In this document: piece after piece, positions 23,160 through 30,510 of the stretch
Position numbering within the stretch: the first letter of the stretch is position 1
How the letters are laid out: each line of letters starts with the position of its first letter
Source: Clostridium sp. AF37-5
GTDB lineage: Bacteria > Bacillota > Clostridia > Lachnospirales > Lachnospiraceae
Direction of reading: 5' to 3'
NCBI RefSeq assembly: GCF_003477605.1
Contig: NZ_QUDR01000027.1
Coordinates: 3,931-34,440, forward strand
Length of the DNA: 30,510 bases
Position numbers and translations under genes: made by a program
The notes under the pieces: generated by a model
Told to the model about the DNA's origin: nothing
The model's database searches: none
What the model saw: the letters and a program-made list of their open reading frames with translations, nothing else

Positions 23160-23206
23160 GATAAGGATAAAATAAAAATCGTAGAATTGGAAAGGGGCAA
23201 AAGACA

Positions 23207-24058
23207 ATGCAAAAGAGTAGAAAAAGAATTGTAAGCGCAATTGTAAGTGCATCTTTAGTGCTTGGATTGTGGACAGGATATGCCATTCCTGCCCGTGCGG
23301 AGGAAAATGGAAGTGGACAAACTCCACCGACCGAAATTGGCGAACCAACACCGACACCTACGGTGACACCATCCGCATCTCCAAGTGTTGAACCAAGTAC
23401 AGAGCCAAGTGCGGAGCCAACGGTTACGCCGGAGCCGGTAGATGTGACCAAAATTGCGATAAGCAGAAAATCAGCGGTTTTGATGGTAGGAAAAACATTA
23501 AAGCCTGTGATAACGGGAACGACTTCAACAGTTACCTGGACAAGTGCCAATGAAAAAATTGCTAAGGTGGATGAAACCGGAAAAATTAAAGCACTCAAAA
23601 AAGGTAAAACGGTAATTACGGCAGCAGTTGACGGCATCACAAAAACCTGCGAAATTACGGTTGTTGCAAAAATGGCAAAGAAAGATTTCAGTAAATTTAA
23701 TTCAGAGAACTTTGTGAATTTCTGTCAGCGTTATGGCTACAGCCATGGTTATGCATGGAATGGACAGTGGAAGGGCGGAAGTAAGAAAAAAGCAACAGCC
23801 CGCGGTATTAAAATTGGTGCATCCAAGACAAAGGTTCAAAAAGCCTATGGAGAACTGACTTGGAAAAAATGTACATCAAAAGACCCATTTAGCAAAATGA
23901 AAGGTCTTAAGAAAAACAAAGTAAAAACTTATGGAGATGCAGTTTATGGCAAGTATCGAATCCGTTTTTACTTAAACAGCAAGAAAAAAGTTGTTGCGAT
24001 TATATTTGCCTGCAACATCTCAAAGATTAAGAAAAAACATTTGAAGAAATATATGTAG
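23207..24058 (+). CDS. Secreted Big_2 (bacterial Ig-like) domain protein
   Basis: 283 residues. A signal peptide ends at Ala31 (PARA/EE). A Thr/Pro/Ser/Glu-rich linker with repeated TP and EPS units spans 38-78. Residues 79-153 form a Big_2 domain: SAVLMVGKTLKPVITGTTSTVTWTSANEKIAKVDETGKIKALKKGKTVITAAVDG. The last 120 residues are Lys-rich and contain ARGIKIGASKTKVQKAYGE and YRIRFYLNSKKKVVAIIFA, a pattern I associate with small BLIP/SmpA-like repeats in secreted Firmicute proteins; that likeness is inference. There is no LPXTG anchor or membrane tail, so the protein is released or held by wall interaction through its basic end. Role unknown; glycan or surface binding is the most likely use. 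Confidence 0.75.
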   Translation: MQKSRKRIVSAIVSASLVLGLWTGYAIPARAEENGSGQTPPTEIGEPTPTPTVTPSASPSVEPSTEPSAEPTVTPEPVDVTKIAISRKSAVLMVGKTLKPVITGTTSTVTWTSANEKIAKVDETGKIKALKKGKTVITAAVDGITKTCEITVVAKMAKKDFSKFNSENFVNFCQRYGYSHGYAWNGQWKGGSKKKATARGIKIGASKTKVQKAYGELTWKKCTSKDPFSKMKGLKKNKVKTYGDAVYGKYRIRFYLNSKKKVVAIIFACNISKIKKKHLKKYM

Positions 24059-24090
24059 AAAATTTCTGAAATTGCTGCAAAACAACGAAA

Positions 24091-24128
24091 AAGGAACGGC
24101 ACAGCTGATTATTTGGCTGCCGTTCCTT
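24091..24128 (-). terminator. Terminator of the small membrane protein gene
   Basis: An 11-bp stem (AAGGAACGGCA 24091-24101 with 24118-24128), loop of 16. On the minus strand it is followed by TTTTTCG, a good stop signal; on the plus strand the following bases are mixed. It overlaps the last codons of the gene at 24109-24489 and may also serve the convergent gene. Confidence 0.7.
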
Positions 24129-24489
24129 CATTTGTTTCTGCCGTTGCGGTTTCTTCCGTGTCGTTCTCGGATTCTTCTGTTTCCTCTTCGTTTTCTTTTT
24201 TCGGCGGCTGAGAAAGTAAGGTCAGTATAATCATCAGAATACTTAATACAATTGGCGCAGCATAAACGACTGCTTTGCCGGCGGCACTAATTGTAACAGG
24301 CTCTGTGTTAAACCAAATCAGTACACCAAAGTGAACGATAAAAACCAGTGTGCCGAGAATGGCACTAATTACTCTGGCAAGCATACTTTTTTCGCCCCCG
24401 AATTTCGCACGGGATACGAAGAAAACAAGGAGAAAGGCAATTGATGAATCCAACAGACAGAAAATTAACATTCCCGGATTGATTGTCAT
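24109..24489 (-). CDS. Small membrane protein of unknown function with acidic tail
   Basis: 126 residues with three hydrophobic segments (about 7-25, 38-60 and 70-92), a short basic loop after the first (SRAKFGGEKSMLAR), and a highly acidic, Glu/Thr-rich tail of about 33 residues (from KKENEEETEESENDTEE on). I do not recognise the family. GAAAGGA lies 6 nt before ATG 24489 and a promoter is visible at 24543-24572, so it is likely a real gene transcribed alone. It is convergent with the secreted Ig-like protein gene, 50 bp away. Confidence 0.7.
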   Translation of the reverse strand: MTINPGMLIFCLLDSSIAFLLVFFVSRAKFGGEKSMLARVISAILGTLVFIVHFGVLIWFNTEPVTISAAGKAVVYAAPIVLSILMIILTLLSQPPKKENEEETEESENDTEETATAETNEGTAAK

Positions 24490-24542
24490 AGTCTTTCCTT
24501 TCTGTATATGTAGGGACCAAGGTCCGTTTATTGATAGATATT

Positions 24543-24572
24543 AGTATAGCATATTGTGGGGGATTTGTGCAA
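24543..24572 (-). promoter_or_regulatory. Promoter of the small membrane protein gene
   Basis: Minus strand TTGCAC (24572-24567), 18-nt spacer, TATACT (24548-24543). The leader contains the dyad GGACC-AA-GGTCC (24514-24525), which could be an operator or a short RNA stem. Confidence 0.6.
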
Positions 24573-24588
24573 AAAAATTGTTGATATT

Positions 24589-24753
24589 CCTTTGGGTTCC
24601 GTAATTTATCACGAAAAGTTTGCAGGTAGTGGGCGCTCCCGCTTGGACAAATCCGCAGAAGTATCGGCATGTAAAAGACACATGCCTGATACTTGCGCAT
24701 TTGTACCCACTTCCTGCAAAACTTTTCCGGATAAATTACTGGAAGTCCAAATT
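24589..24753 (+). repeat. Large imperfect palindromic element, copy 1
   Basis: About 160 nt that fold on themselves almost end to end. Paired blocks from outside in: TTGG/CCAA, TTCC/GGAA, GTAATTTATC (24601-24610) with 24730-24739, GAAAAGTTT with AAACTTTTC, GCAGG with CCTGC, AGTGGG with CCCACT, then after a one-sided 13-nt insert (24634-24646) ACAAAT/ATTTGT, CGC/GCG, AAGTATC/GATACTT, GGCATGT/ACATGCC and a 7-nt loop. It lies in a gene-free stretch of 660 bp (24490-25153) and is followed by about 160 bp (24754-24913) in which I see nothing definite. A related copy in opposite orientation lies at 24914-25063. Confidence 0.8.
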
Positions 24754-24913
24754 GATTAGCATCAAGCACACGAAAATGAAACTTCCGAACAATATGTGAA
24801 ACAAAACTCTGGTTTTTATTGTAAGATTGCGGAGGTGTGGAGAGAGCTGTCTTTTTGGTGGGCAGCACTGTTTTTTCGGATGTATGTGCCAAATATTTGC
24901 TGTTAGTTCTTTG

Positions 24914-25063
24914 GGTTCCAGTAATTCCGTAGAAAAACTTTGTGACTCGTGGGTTTGAGTACGTCGGTATGTGGCACTGGTAGTTTCAGTGCCCATACCG
25001 CTACGCACTCAACGAGCGAGAGTGCCCACGAGACGCAAAGCTTTTCTACGGAATTACGGAAAA
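24914..25063 (-). repeat. Large imperfect palindromic element, copy 2 (inverted)
   Basis: About 150 nt. GTAATTCCGTAGAAAA (24921-24936) pairs perfectly with 25042-25057; then CTTTG/CAAAG, CTCGTGGG/CCCACGAG, TTGAGT/ACTCAA, CGT/ACG, GGTATG/CATACC, GGCACTG/CAGTGCC and a 7-nt loop. The one-sided insert is on the 3' side (25013-25024), so read on the minus strand it matches copy 1: both begin TTCCGTAATT, then GAAAAG, TTTGC and TGGGC, and end AATTACTGGAA. The stem bases differ between copies but stay paired. Confidence 0.8.
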
Positions 25064-25113
25064 CAAAAAAAGTGCCAACGAACACTTGACACAAACAACC
25101 GAAAAAAAAGTAA

Positions 25114-25142
25114 TTGACATTTTCCCCTACATTTGATAATAT
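25114..25142 (+). promoter_or_regulatory. Promoter of tRNA-Leu
   Basis: TTGACA (25114-25119), 17-nt spacer, TAATAT (25137-25142), 11 bp before the tRNA. Confidence 0.75.
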
Positions 25143-25153
25143 ATCATTTGTTC

Positions 25154-25237
25154 GCAGGAGTGGCGGAATTGGCAGACGCGCAGGCTTCAGGTGCCTGTGG
25201 TAGCAATATCGTGTGGGTTCAAGTCCCATCTCCTGCA
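25154..25237 (+). tRNA. tRNA-Leu (anticodon CAG)
   Basis: Acceptor stem GCAGGAG (25154-25160) pairs with CTCCTGC (25230-25236), discriminator A at 25237, CCA not encoded. The anticodon arm is CAGGC-TTCAGGT-GCCTG, giving anticodon CAG for codon CTG. A long variable arm follows, as expected for leucine, and the T arm is GTGGG-TTCAAGT-CCCAT. No integrase or att-like repeat is seen at its 3' end. Confidence 0.96.
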
Positions 25238-25245
25238 TTTCATAC

Positions 25246-25280
25246 AAAACTGTTGATTTTAATGGGTCAGCAGTTTTTTT
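25246..25280 (+). terminator. Terminator after tRNA-Leu
   Basis: An 11-bp stem AAAACTGTTGA/TCAGCAGTTTT (25246-25256 with 25267-25277, one G-T pair), 10-nt loop, then a T run to 25280. Confidence 0.85.
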
Positions 25281-25311
25281 ATTTCAATATGTGAAATGTT
25301 TGTGGTACTTA

Positions 25312-25340
25312 TTGCGAACCTTGTTTTTTTATGGTAAAAT
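25312..25340 (+). promoter_or_regulatory. Promoter of the PrsA-like gene
   Basis: TTGCGA (25312-25317), 17-nt spacer, TAAAAT (25335-25340). The leader to ATG 25407 is about 60 nt. The downstream purL may share it, as only 49 nt separate the genes and no terminator lies between. Confidence 0.6.
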
Positions 25341-25406
25341 ACAAGAATATTGGGGTCAAATCTCTTTGCCCCCTTTGCATTACTAATCTATGGAGGCTGA
25401 AAGAAA

Positions 25407-26576
25407 ATGAATAGCGCAAAGAAAATTATGAAAAATGGTGGGGAAAATGCTACACAGTCCACAGTGAAACAGAGCAGAGGACTGAGTAAGAATATGATTT
25501 TGATTCTTGTTGGCATCATCCTTGTAGCAGTGCTTGGCGGCGGGGTATGTTATGTGAATCTTCGTCCGAGAGCAATTTTGACAGTAGAAGGAAAAGATGC
25601 GGATGGGAAGACAGTAACACATACGATAAATTATCCGGAAGCAATGTATGATATTTACCAGGCAGAAGCAATGGCAAGTATGTACCAGATGTATGGTATG
25701 TCTTTTGACTGGTCCGATACGACAGAAGATGGTGACACCTATGCAGCACTTTACAAAAAGCAAATTATGCAGGCGTTAAAAAAACGTGAAATTTTGTATA
25801 TGTGCGCACAGAAAAAGGGTATGACTTTAACAGATGAAGAGAAAAAGACAATTAAAGAAGATGTCAAGAGTGCCAGAAAGAATATGACAGATTCCCAGAA
25901 AGCGATGAAAGGTCTGGATGAGGCAACGATTACAACTGTAAAAGAGAAAGATAAACTTGGTGAGAAATATAAAGATTCTATTGTTTCCACTTTGAAAATC
26001 GACAAGGACAAGTTAAAGAAATCTGTCGATAAAAAATCTTATCGTCAGTATACTTTGCAGTATTATACATTTGCCAAGACAGAAACCGGCAGTGATAATA
26101 AGACAAAGGATAAAGATGCAAAGACACTTGAACAGGGTAAGAAAGATATGATTGCTTTGCAGAAAAAAGCAGCAAGCGCAAAAGATTTTACAAAAGATGT
26201 TATTACGGACAAAGACAATGACAAAGTCGATGATAACAACAAAGGAATTTCTTATTCGACAAAAGATTTGATTGAAACCGATAAGGATTTTCTGGACAAT
26301 GCTACTCGTAAGACTGTGAAAGCAATGAAAAATGGTGCAGTATCCGGTTTGATTGAGACAAAAGAAGCTTATTATGTGATTAAGATGGTAAATAACAATG
26401 ACCCGGCTGCTTACAACAAGCAGTGCGAGACTGTTATTTCTCAGGAAGAAGATACACAGTTTGATGCGGTTTACAAAAACACAATTAAAGCAGAGTATAC
26501 CGCAACAACACAGAGTTACTGGAAGGGCAGAGTTACAATTGGTTATCTGACAACAGATAGTTCGGCACAGCAGTAA
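25407..26576 (+). CDS. Membrane-anchored PrsA/SurA-like foldase-type protein
   Basis: 389 residues. A hydrophilic 29-residue head is followed by one membrane segment (about 30-50), leaving the rest outside. The outer part has the layout of PrsA/SurA-type chaperones: a helical region (about 75-200; YKKQIMQALKKREILYMCAQKKGMTLTDEEKKTIKEDVKSARK) and then a parvulin-like region (about 215-345) with SAKDFTKDVITDKDN, SYSTKDLIETDKDFLDNATRKTVKAMKNGAVSGLIETKEAYYVIKMV. The second part follows the parvulin order but its active-site residues are not evident, so isomerase activity is doubtful and a holding role is as likely. Probable job is folding of exported proteins. AGGCTGAAAG before ATG 25407 is a modest ribosome site. 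Confidence 0.72.
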   Translation: MNSAKKIMKNGGENATQSTVKQSRGLSKNMILILVGIILVAVLGGGVCYVNLRPRAILTVEGKDADGKTVTHTINYPEAMYDIYQAEAMASMYQMYGMSFDWSDTTEDGDTYAALYKKQIMQALKKREILYMCAQKKGMTLTDEEKKTIKEDVKSARKNMTDSQKAMKGLDEATITTVKEKDKLGEKYKDSIVSTLKIDKDKLKKSVDKKSYRQYTLQYYTFAKTETGSDNKTKDKDAKTLEQGKKDMIALQKKAASAKDFTKDVITDKDNDKVDDNNKGISYSTKDLIETDKDFLDNATRKTVKAMKNGAVSGLIETKEAYYVIKMVNNNDPAAYNKQCETVISQEEDTQFDAVYKNTIKAEYTATTQSYWKGRVTIGYLTTDSSAQQ

Positions 26577-26625
26577 TTAAAGTAATTTATAATATCATTT
26601 AATACAGCAGAAAATGGAGGATGTC

Positions 26626-29600
26626 ATGGCAGACGTAAAACGGATTTATGTTGAAAAAAAAGAACCTTATGCCGTAGCGGCAAAGGAGTTGAAACAGGAG
26701 CTTAAGAGTTATCTTGGAATTGATACGCTCAGTGAAGTGCGTGTGTTGATTCGTTATGATGTGGAATCAATTTCCGAAGATGTATACAAAAAAGCACTTG
26801 TTACAGTGTTTTCAGAACCACCGGTAGATGATATTTATGAGGGGAGTTTCCCGAAAAAAGAGAATGACAAAGTGTTCTCTGTGGAATATTTACCGGGACA
26901 GTTCGACCAGCGTGCCGATTCGGCAGAACAGTGTGTTAAACTGTTAAATGAAAAGGAAGAACCGATTATCCGGTCTGCGACAACATATGTGTTATCCGGT
27001 GATATTTCCGAGGATGAATTAGCACGTATCAAATCGTATTGTATTAATCCGGTAGATTCCCGTGAAACAGATGAAGTAGTTCCTGAAACTTTGGTAACTG
27101 TTTTTGAGGAGCCGGCAGATGTTAAGATTTTTGATGGCTTTAAGGATATGCCGGAGGATGAGTTAAAGGCATTGTACGATTCACTTGGTCTGGCAATGAC
27201 GTTTAAAGATTTTCTTCACATCCAGAATTATTTTCATGGAGAAGAAAAAAGAGACCCGTCGATGACGGAAATCCGCGTGTTGGATACATACTGGTCGGAT
27301 CACTGCCGTCATACGACGTTCCTCACAGAGTTAAAAAATGTAACGTTTGAAGATGGTGATTACAAAGCACCGGTTGAAAAGACATACAATGAATACAAAA
27401 AAGCACATGATGAAATGTATCAGGGCAGAGATGACAAATTTGTTTCTCTGATGGATATCGCGCTTCTTGGTATGAAGAAACTTCGTGCAGAAGGTAAATT
27501 GGAAGACATGGAAGTGTCGGATGAGATTAATGCCTGCTCGATTGTTGTACCAGTTGAAATCGATCATGGAAATGGTCCGGAAACAGAAGAGTGGCTTGTA
27601 TTCTTTAAGAATGAAACACATAACCACCCAACAGAAATTGAGCCGTTTGGTGGAGCTGCTACCTGTCTTGGCGGTGCAATTCGTGATCCGTTGTCAGGAC
27701 GTGGCTATGTTTATCAGGCAATGCGCGTGACAGGTGCGGCTGACCCGACAAAATCTCAGAAAGAGACGATGGAAGGAAAGCTTTCCCAGCGTAAGATTGT
27801 GACAGGAGCTGCCAAAGGTTACAGCTCATATGGTAACCAGATTGGTTTGGCAACCGGACTTGTGGATGAAGTATATCATCCAAATTATGTTGCAAAACGT
27901 TTGGAGATTGGTGCCGTTATGGGTGCTGCTCCAAGAAAAAATGTAATTCGTGAGAACTCTGATCCGGATGACATCATTATTCTTCTTGGCGGACGTACCG
28001 GTCGTGACGGATGTGGTGGTGCAACCGGTTCTTCAAAAGCACATAACACAGCATCGATTGATACCTGCGGTGCAGAGGTGCAGAAAGGTAATGCGCCGAC
28101 TGAGCGTAAGATTCAGAGACTTTTCCGCCGCGAAGAAGTGAGCCGTCTGATTAAGAAATGTAATGACTTTGGTGCCGGTGGTGTTTCCGTAGCGATTGGT
28201 GAACTTGCAGATGGTTTGACCGTAGATTTGGACAAGGTACCAAAGAAATATGCCGGTCTCGACGGAACAGAACTTGCTATTTCTGAGTCTCAGGAGCGTA
28301 TGGCAATCGTTGTTGACCCGAAAGATGTTGATAAGATGCTTGCCTATGCAGAGGAAGAAAACTTAGAGGCAGTCTGCGTAGCGACTGTTACCAAATCTCC
28401 TCGTCTTGTGTTGAAATGGCGTGGTAAAGAAATTGTAAATATTTCTCGTGCTTTCTTAGATACAAACGGTGCTCATCAGGAGACAGACGTTGTTGTAGAA
28501 AGCCCGAAAAAAGCAGATAATTATTTGACAAAGACAGAAAAAGTAGACAGTTTCAAAGATGCTTTCTTGAAAAAACTTAGCAGTTTAAATGCATGTTCAA
28601 AGAAAGGTCTTGTGGAAATGTTTGACAGTTCCATTGGTGCCTGCACGGTCAATATGCCATATGGTGGTAAATATCAGTTAACACCAACGCAGACTATGAT
28701 TGCTAAACTTCCGGTACTTGACGGTAAATGTGATACGGTTACGATGATGAGTTATGGCATGGATCCGTATTTGATGAGCTGGAGCCCATATCATGGAGCA
28801 GAATATGCAGTGCTTACTTCGGTTGCTAAGATTGTGTCAGCCGGTGGTGATTTCCGCAAAATCCGTTTTACATTCCAGGAATATTTCAAACGTATGACAG
28901 AGGATGCAAAACGCTGGGGCGAGCCGATGGCAGCTCTGTTAGGTGCATATGATGCACAGATTAAACTAGGTCTTCCATCTATTGGTGGTAAGGATAGTAT
29001 GTCCGGTACCTTTAACGATATTGATGTACCGCCTACCCTTTGCTCCTTTGCCGTTGATGTGGCAGAGATTTCGGATGTTGTAACAAACGAATTGAAAAAA
29101 GCAGGAAGCCGTCTTGTGAAATTCACAATTCAGAAGGATGAGTATGATCTTCCGGATTTTGCATTTATTATGAGTCAGTATGAGAAGATTACGAAACTGA
29201 TGCGTGATGGTGTAATTCTTTCCGCACAGGCAGTTGATGGCAACGGTATTGCCGATGCCGTTGCGAAGATGGCATTTGGTAATAAGATTGGTGCTAAATT
29301 CTGCAAACATAAACCAAAAGAATATTTCTTTACACCGGGTTATGGTGAAATTGTAGCAGAGATTGATGAAGAGGATTTGGCTGTGTTGGATGCTGCCGGT
29401 GTTTTGTATGATAAGATTGGTAAGACATTGGATAAACCGCAGTTTGAGTGTGATGATGAAGTGATTTCTATGGAGGAAGCACTTTCGGCTTGGAGTGGCA
29501 CTTTGGAAAAAGTATTCCCTACCCGTTCCGGTGTGGAAGACAAAGAAATCAATACCGGACTTTACGATACGAAAGACATTTATGTATGCAAACATAAAGT

Positions 29601-30402
29601 AGCAAAACCTTCCGTATTTATTCCGGTATTCCCGGGAACAAACTGTGAGTATGATACCGCTCTTTCGTTCCAGGCAGCAGGTGCTGATACAAAGAGCATT
29701 GTATTTAAAAATATGACGGAGCAGAACATCACGGACAGTGTAGATGCTTTTGAAAAGGCAATCCGTGAGTCCCAGATTTTGATGTTTGCCGGCGGATTTA
29801 GTGCCGGTGATGAGCCGGATGGCTCGGCAAAATTCATTACCTCCATTTTCCGTAATGAAAAGATTAAAGATGCCGTTCATGAACTGTTAGATGAGAGAGA
29901 CGGTTTGGTACTTGGTATTTGTAACGGATTCCAGGCGTTGATTAAACTTGGTTTGGTTCCTTACGGTAAGATTGCGACACAGCTTTCCGACTCGCCGACA
30001 TTGACGACAAACAGTATTGGACGTCATGTGTCGAAGACCGTTTATACAAAAGTGGTTACGAATAAATCGCCATGGCTTCAGGAGGCAGAACTTGGCGGAG
30101 TATATTCGATTCCGGCTTCTCATGGTGAGGGACGTTTTGTGGCAAGTGATGAGTGGATTCAGAAATTGTTTGCAAACGGACAGGTTGCGACACAGTATGT
30201 AGATATTGATGGAAATCCAACCATGGATGAAGACTTTAACCCGAATGGTTCTTATTGTGCAATTGAAGGTATTACCAGTCCGGATGGACGTGTTCTTGGT
30301 AAGATGGCACATTCCGAGCGCCGCGGTGATGGTGTTGCCGTAAATATTTATGGCGACCAGGATCAGAAGATTTTCAAGAGCGGTGTAAAATATTTTGCAT
30401 AA
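26626..30402 (+). CDS. purL: Phosphoribosylformylglycinamidine synthase (single-chain PurL)
   Basis: 1258 residues from ATG 26626, with GGAGG (26616-26620) five bases upstream; an ATG at 26614 lies before that site. The enzyme makes FGAM from FGAR, glutamine and ATP, fourth step of purine synthesis. The N-terminal linker region carries TYWSDHCRHTTF near 224-235. Two AIRS-type halves follow, with FFKNETHNHPTEIEPFGGAATCLGG (about 324-348) and ISESQERMAIV, then MSYGMDPYLMSWSPYHGAEYAV and SIGGKDSMSG in the second half. The C-terminal glutaminase has VFPGTNCEYDTA, FAGGFSAGDEPDGSAKF, GICNGFQ with catalytic Cys1099, and HGEGRF with His1166 and Glu1168. Thus it is the large one-polypeptide form, so no separate PurQ/PurS is needed. 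No other pur gene lies in the window. Confidence 0.97.
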   Translation: MADVKRIYVEKKEPYAVAAKELKQELKSYLGIDTLSEVRVLIRYDVESISEDVYKKALVTVFSEPPVDDIYEGSFPKKENDKVFSVEYLPGQFDQRADSAEQCVKLLNEKEEPIIRSATTYVLSGDISEDELARIKSYCINPVDSRETDEVVPETLVTVFEEPADVKIFDGFKDMPEDELKALYDSLGLAMTFKDFLHIQNYFHGEEKRDPSMTEIRVLDTYWSDHCRHTTFLTELKNVTFEDGDYKAPVEKTYNEYKKAHDEMYQGRDDKFVSLMDIALLGMKKLRAEGKLEDMEVSDEINACSIVVPVEIDHGNGPETEEWLVFFKNETHNHPTEIEPFGGAATCLGGAIRDPLSGRGYVYQAMRVTGAADPTKSQKETMEGKLSQRKIVTGAAKGYSSYGNQIGLATGLVDEVYHPNYVAKRLEIGAVMGAAPRKNVIRENSDPDDIIILLGGRTGRDGCGGATGSSKAHNTASIDTCGAEVQKGNAPTERKIQRLFRREEVSRLIKKCNDFGAGGVSVAIGELADGLTVDLDKVPKKYAGLDGTELAISESQERMAIVVDPKDVDKMLAYAEEENLEAVCVATVTKSPRLVLKWRGKEIVNISRAFLDTNGAHQETDVVVESPKKADNYLTKTEKVDSFKDAFLKKLSSLNACSKKGLVEMFDSSIGACTVNMPYGGKYQLTPTQTMIAKLPVLDGKCDTVTMMSYGMDPYLMSWSPYHGAEYAVLTSVAKIVSAGGDFRKIRFTFQEYFKRMTEDAKRWGEPMAALLGAYDAQIKLGLPSIGGKDSMSGTFNDIDVPPTLCSFAVDVAEISDVVTNELKKAGSRLVKFTIQKDEYDLPDFAFIMSQYEKITKLMRDGVILSAQAVDGNGIADAVAKMAFGNKIGAKFCKHKPKEYFFTPGYGEIVAEIDEEDLAVLDAAGVLYDKIGKTLDKPQFECDDEVISMEEALSAWSGTLEKVFPTRSGVEDKEINTGLYDTKDIYVCKHKVAKPSVFIPVFPGTNCEYDTALSFQAAGADTKSIVFKNMTEQNITDSVDAFEKAIRESQILMFAGGFSAGDEPDGSAKFITSIFRNEKIKDAVHELLDERDGLVLGICNGFQALIKLGLVPYGKIATQLSDSPTLTTNSIGRHVSKTVYTKVVTNKSPWLQEAELGGVYSIPASHGEGRFVASDEWIQKLFANGQVATQYVDIDGNPTMDEDFNPNGSYCAIEGITSPDGRVLGKMAHSERRGDGVAVNIYGDQDQKIFKSGVKYFA

Positions 30403-30423
30403 GTGCATGATTTTGTATGTAAC

Positions 30424-30460
30424 GCGCTGTTCCCTAAACGATAGGGAGCAGCGTTTGTTT
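30424..30460 (+). terminator. Terminator of purL
   Basis: A 12-bp stem (30424-30435 with 30443-30454, with two G-T pairs), 7-nt loop, followed by TTGTTTG. It lies 20 bp after the purL stop. Confidence 0.7.
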
Positions 30461-30481
30461 GTATTGGCAATAAAAATAAAC

Positions 30482-30498
30482 CACCTGCTATGCAGGTG
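30482..30498. other. Short perfect hairpin at the window end
   Basis: CACCTGC (30482-30488), TAT, GCAGGTG (30492-30498) is a perfect 7-bp stem with a 3-nt loop. Compact hairpins like this mark the ends of IS200/IS605-type elements, but nothing beyond 30510 is visible, and it could also belong to a neighbouring gene's terminator. Confidence 0.35.
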
Positions 30499-30510
30499 TG
30501 TTCCCAAACA

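Noticed and set aside
24754..24913. Small peptide gene between the two palindromes (for example a GTG start near 24836)
   Set aside because: Only about 24 codons, no well-placed ribosome site, and no recognisable pattern; it would run into the second palindrome.
25154..25237. tRNA-Leu as an integration site for a mobile island
   Set aside because: No integrase, no repeat of the tRNA 3' end in the window, and normal housekeeping genes follow.
28966..29880. Minus-strand frame of 304 codons inside purL
   Set aside because: Lies wholly antisense to conserved PurL domains; length reflects the codon use of purL.

Overview
The window looks like chromosomal DNA of a low-GC anaerobic Firmicute, most likely a gut Lachnospiraceae (Clostridium cluster XIVa: Roseburia, Coprococcus or Eubacterium-like). 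Pointers are strong AGGAGG ribosome sites with frequent GTG/TTG starts, a DUF4358 gene beside an MBOAT/DHHW acetylation cluster, a single-chain PurL of about 1,260 residues, Rpn-type nuclease genes and a spore-type SpoIID-like protein. The taxon is inferred; no 16S gene is present.

Layout. 1-413 (-): 5' part of a DDE transposase cut by the window edge. 634-1500 (+): Rpn/PDDEXK nuclease-transposase. 1640-6850 (+): a polysaccharide O-acetylation operon (secreted SGNH protein, DUF4358 protein, MBOAT acyltransferase, DHHW/AlgJ-like protein, NodB deacetylase) with a clear promoter and terminator. 7023-10212: an agr-type peptide quorum-sensing locus: XRE regulator (+), AgrC-like kinase (+), a 44-codon AgrD-like pro-peptide (-), AgrB (-), LytTR response regulator (+). 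10331-12711 (+): polar amino-acid ABC importer whose binding protein appears circularly permuted. 12782-16224 (-): dTDP-rhamnose operon rfbA-rfbB-rfbD-rfbC. 16319-17518 (-): MerR-methyltransferase fusion. 17587-18819 (-): SpoIID-like, peptidoglycan-binding protein. 18994-23097 (+): MarR regulator plus a heterodimeric ABC exporter. 23207-24058 (+): secreted Ig-like protein. 24109-24489 (-): small membrane protein. 24589-25063: two large, related imperfect palindromes without genes. 25154-25237 (+): tRNA-Leu(CAG). 25407-26576 (+): PrsA/SurA-like membrane protein. 26626-30402 (+): purL.

How the genes fit together. The acetylation and rhamnose operons both serve a surface glycan: one makes the dTDP-rhamnose donor, the other exports and places acetyl groups, with a deacetylase for trimming. 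The agr locus is complete in its parts (peptide, protease, receptor, regulator) but agrBD is transcribed against the kinase and regulator.

Most worth a second look: (1) the small agrD, whose predicted ring is Ser-Leu-Leu-Leu-Phe, a lactone rather than thiolactone; (2) two about 150-160 nt palindromic elements in opposite orientation that keep their fold while their sequences differ, upstream of the tRNA; (3) the circularly permuted binding protein; (4) a 19-bp-spacer promoter with a central dyad before rfbA, beside a MerR-family gene. All calls are from reading the sequence only; no database search was run.
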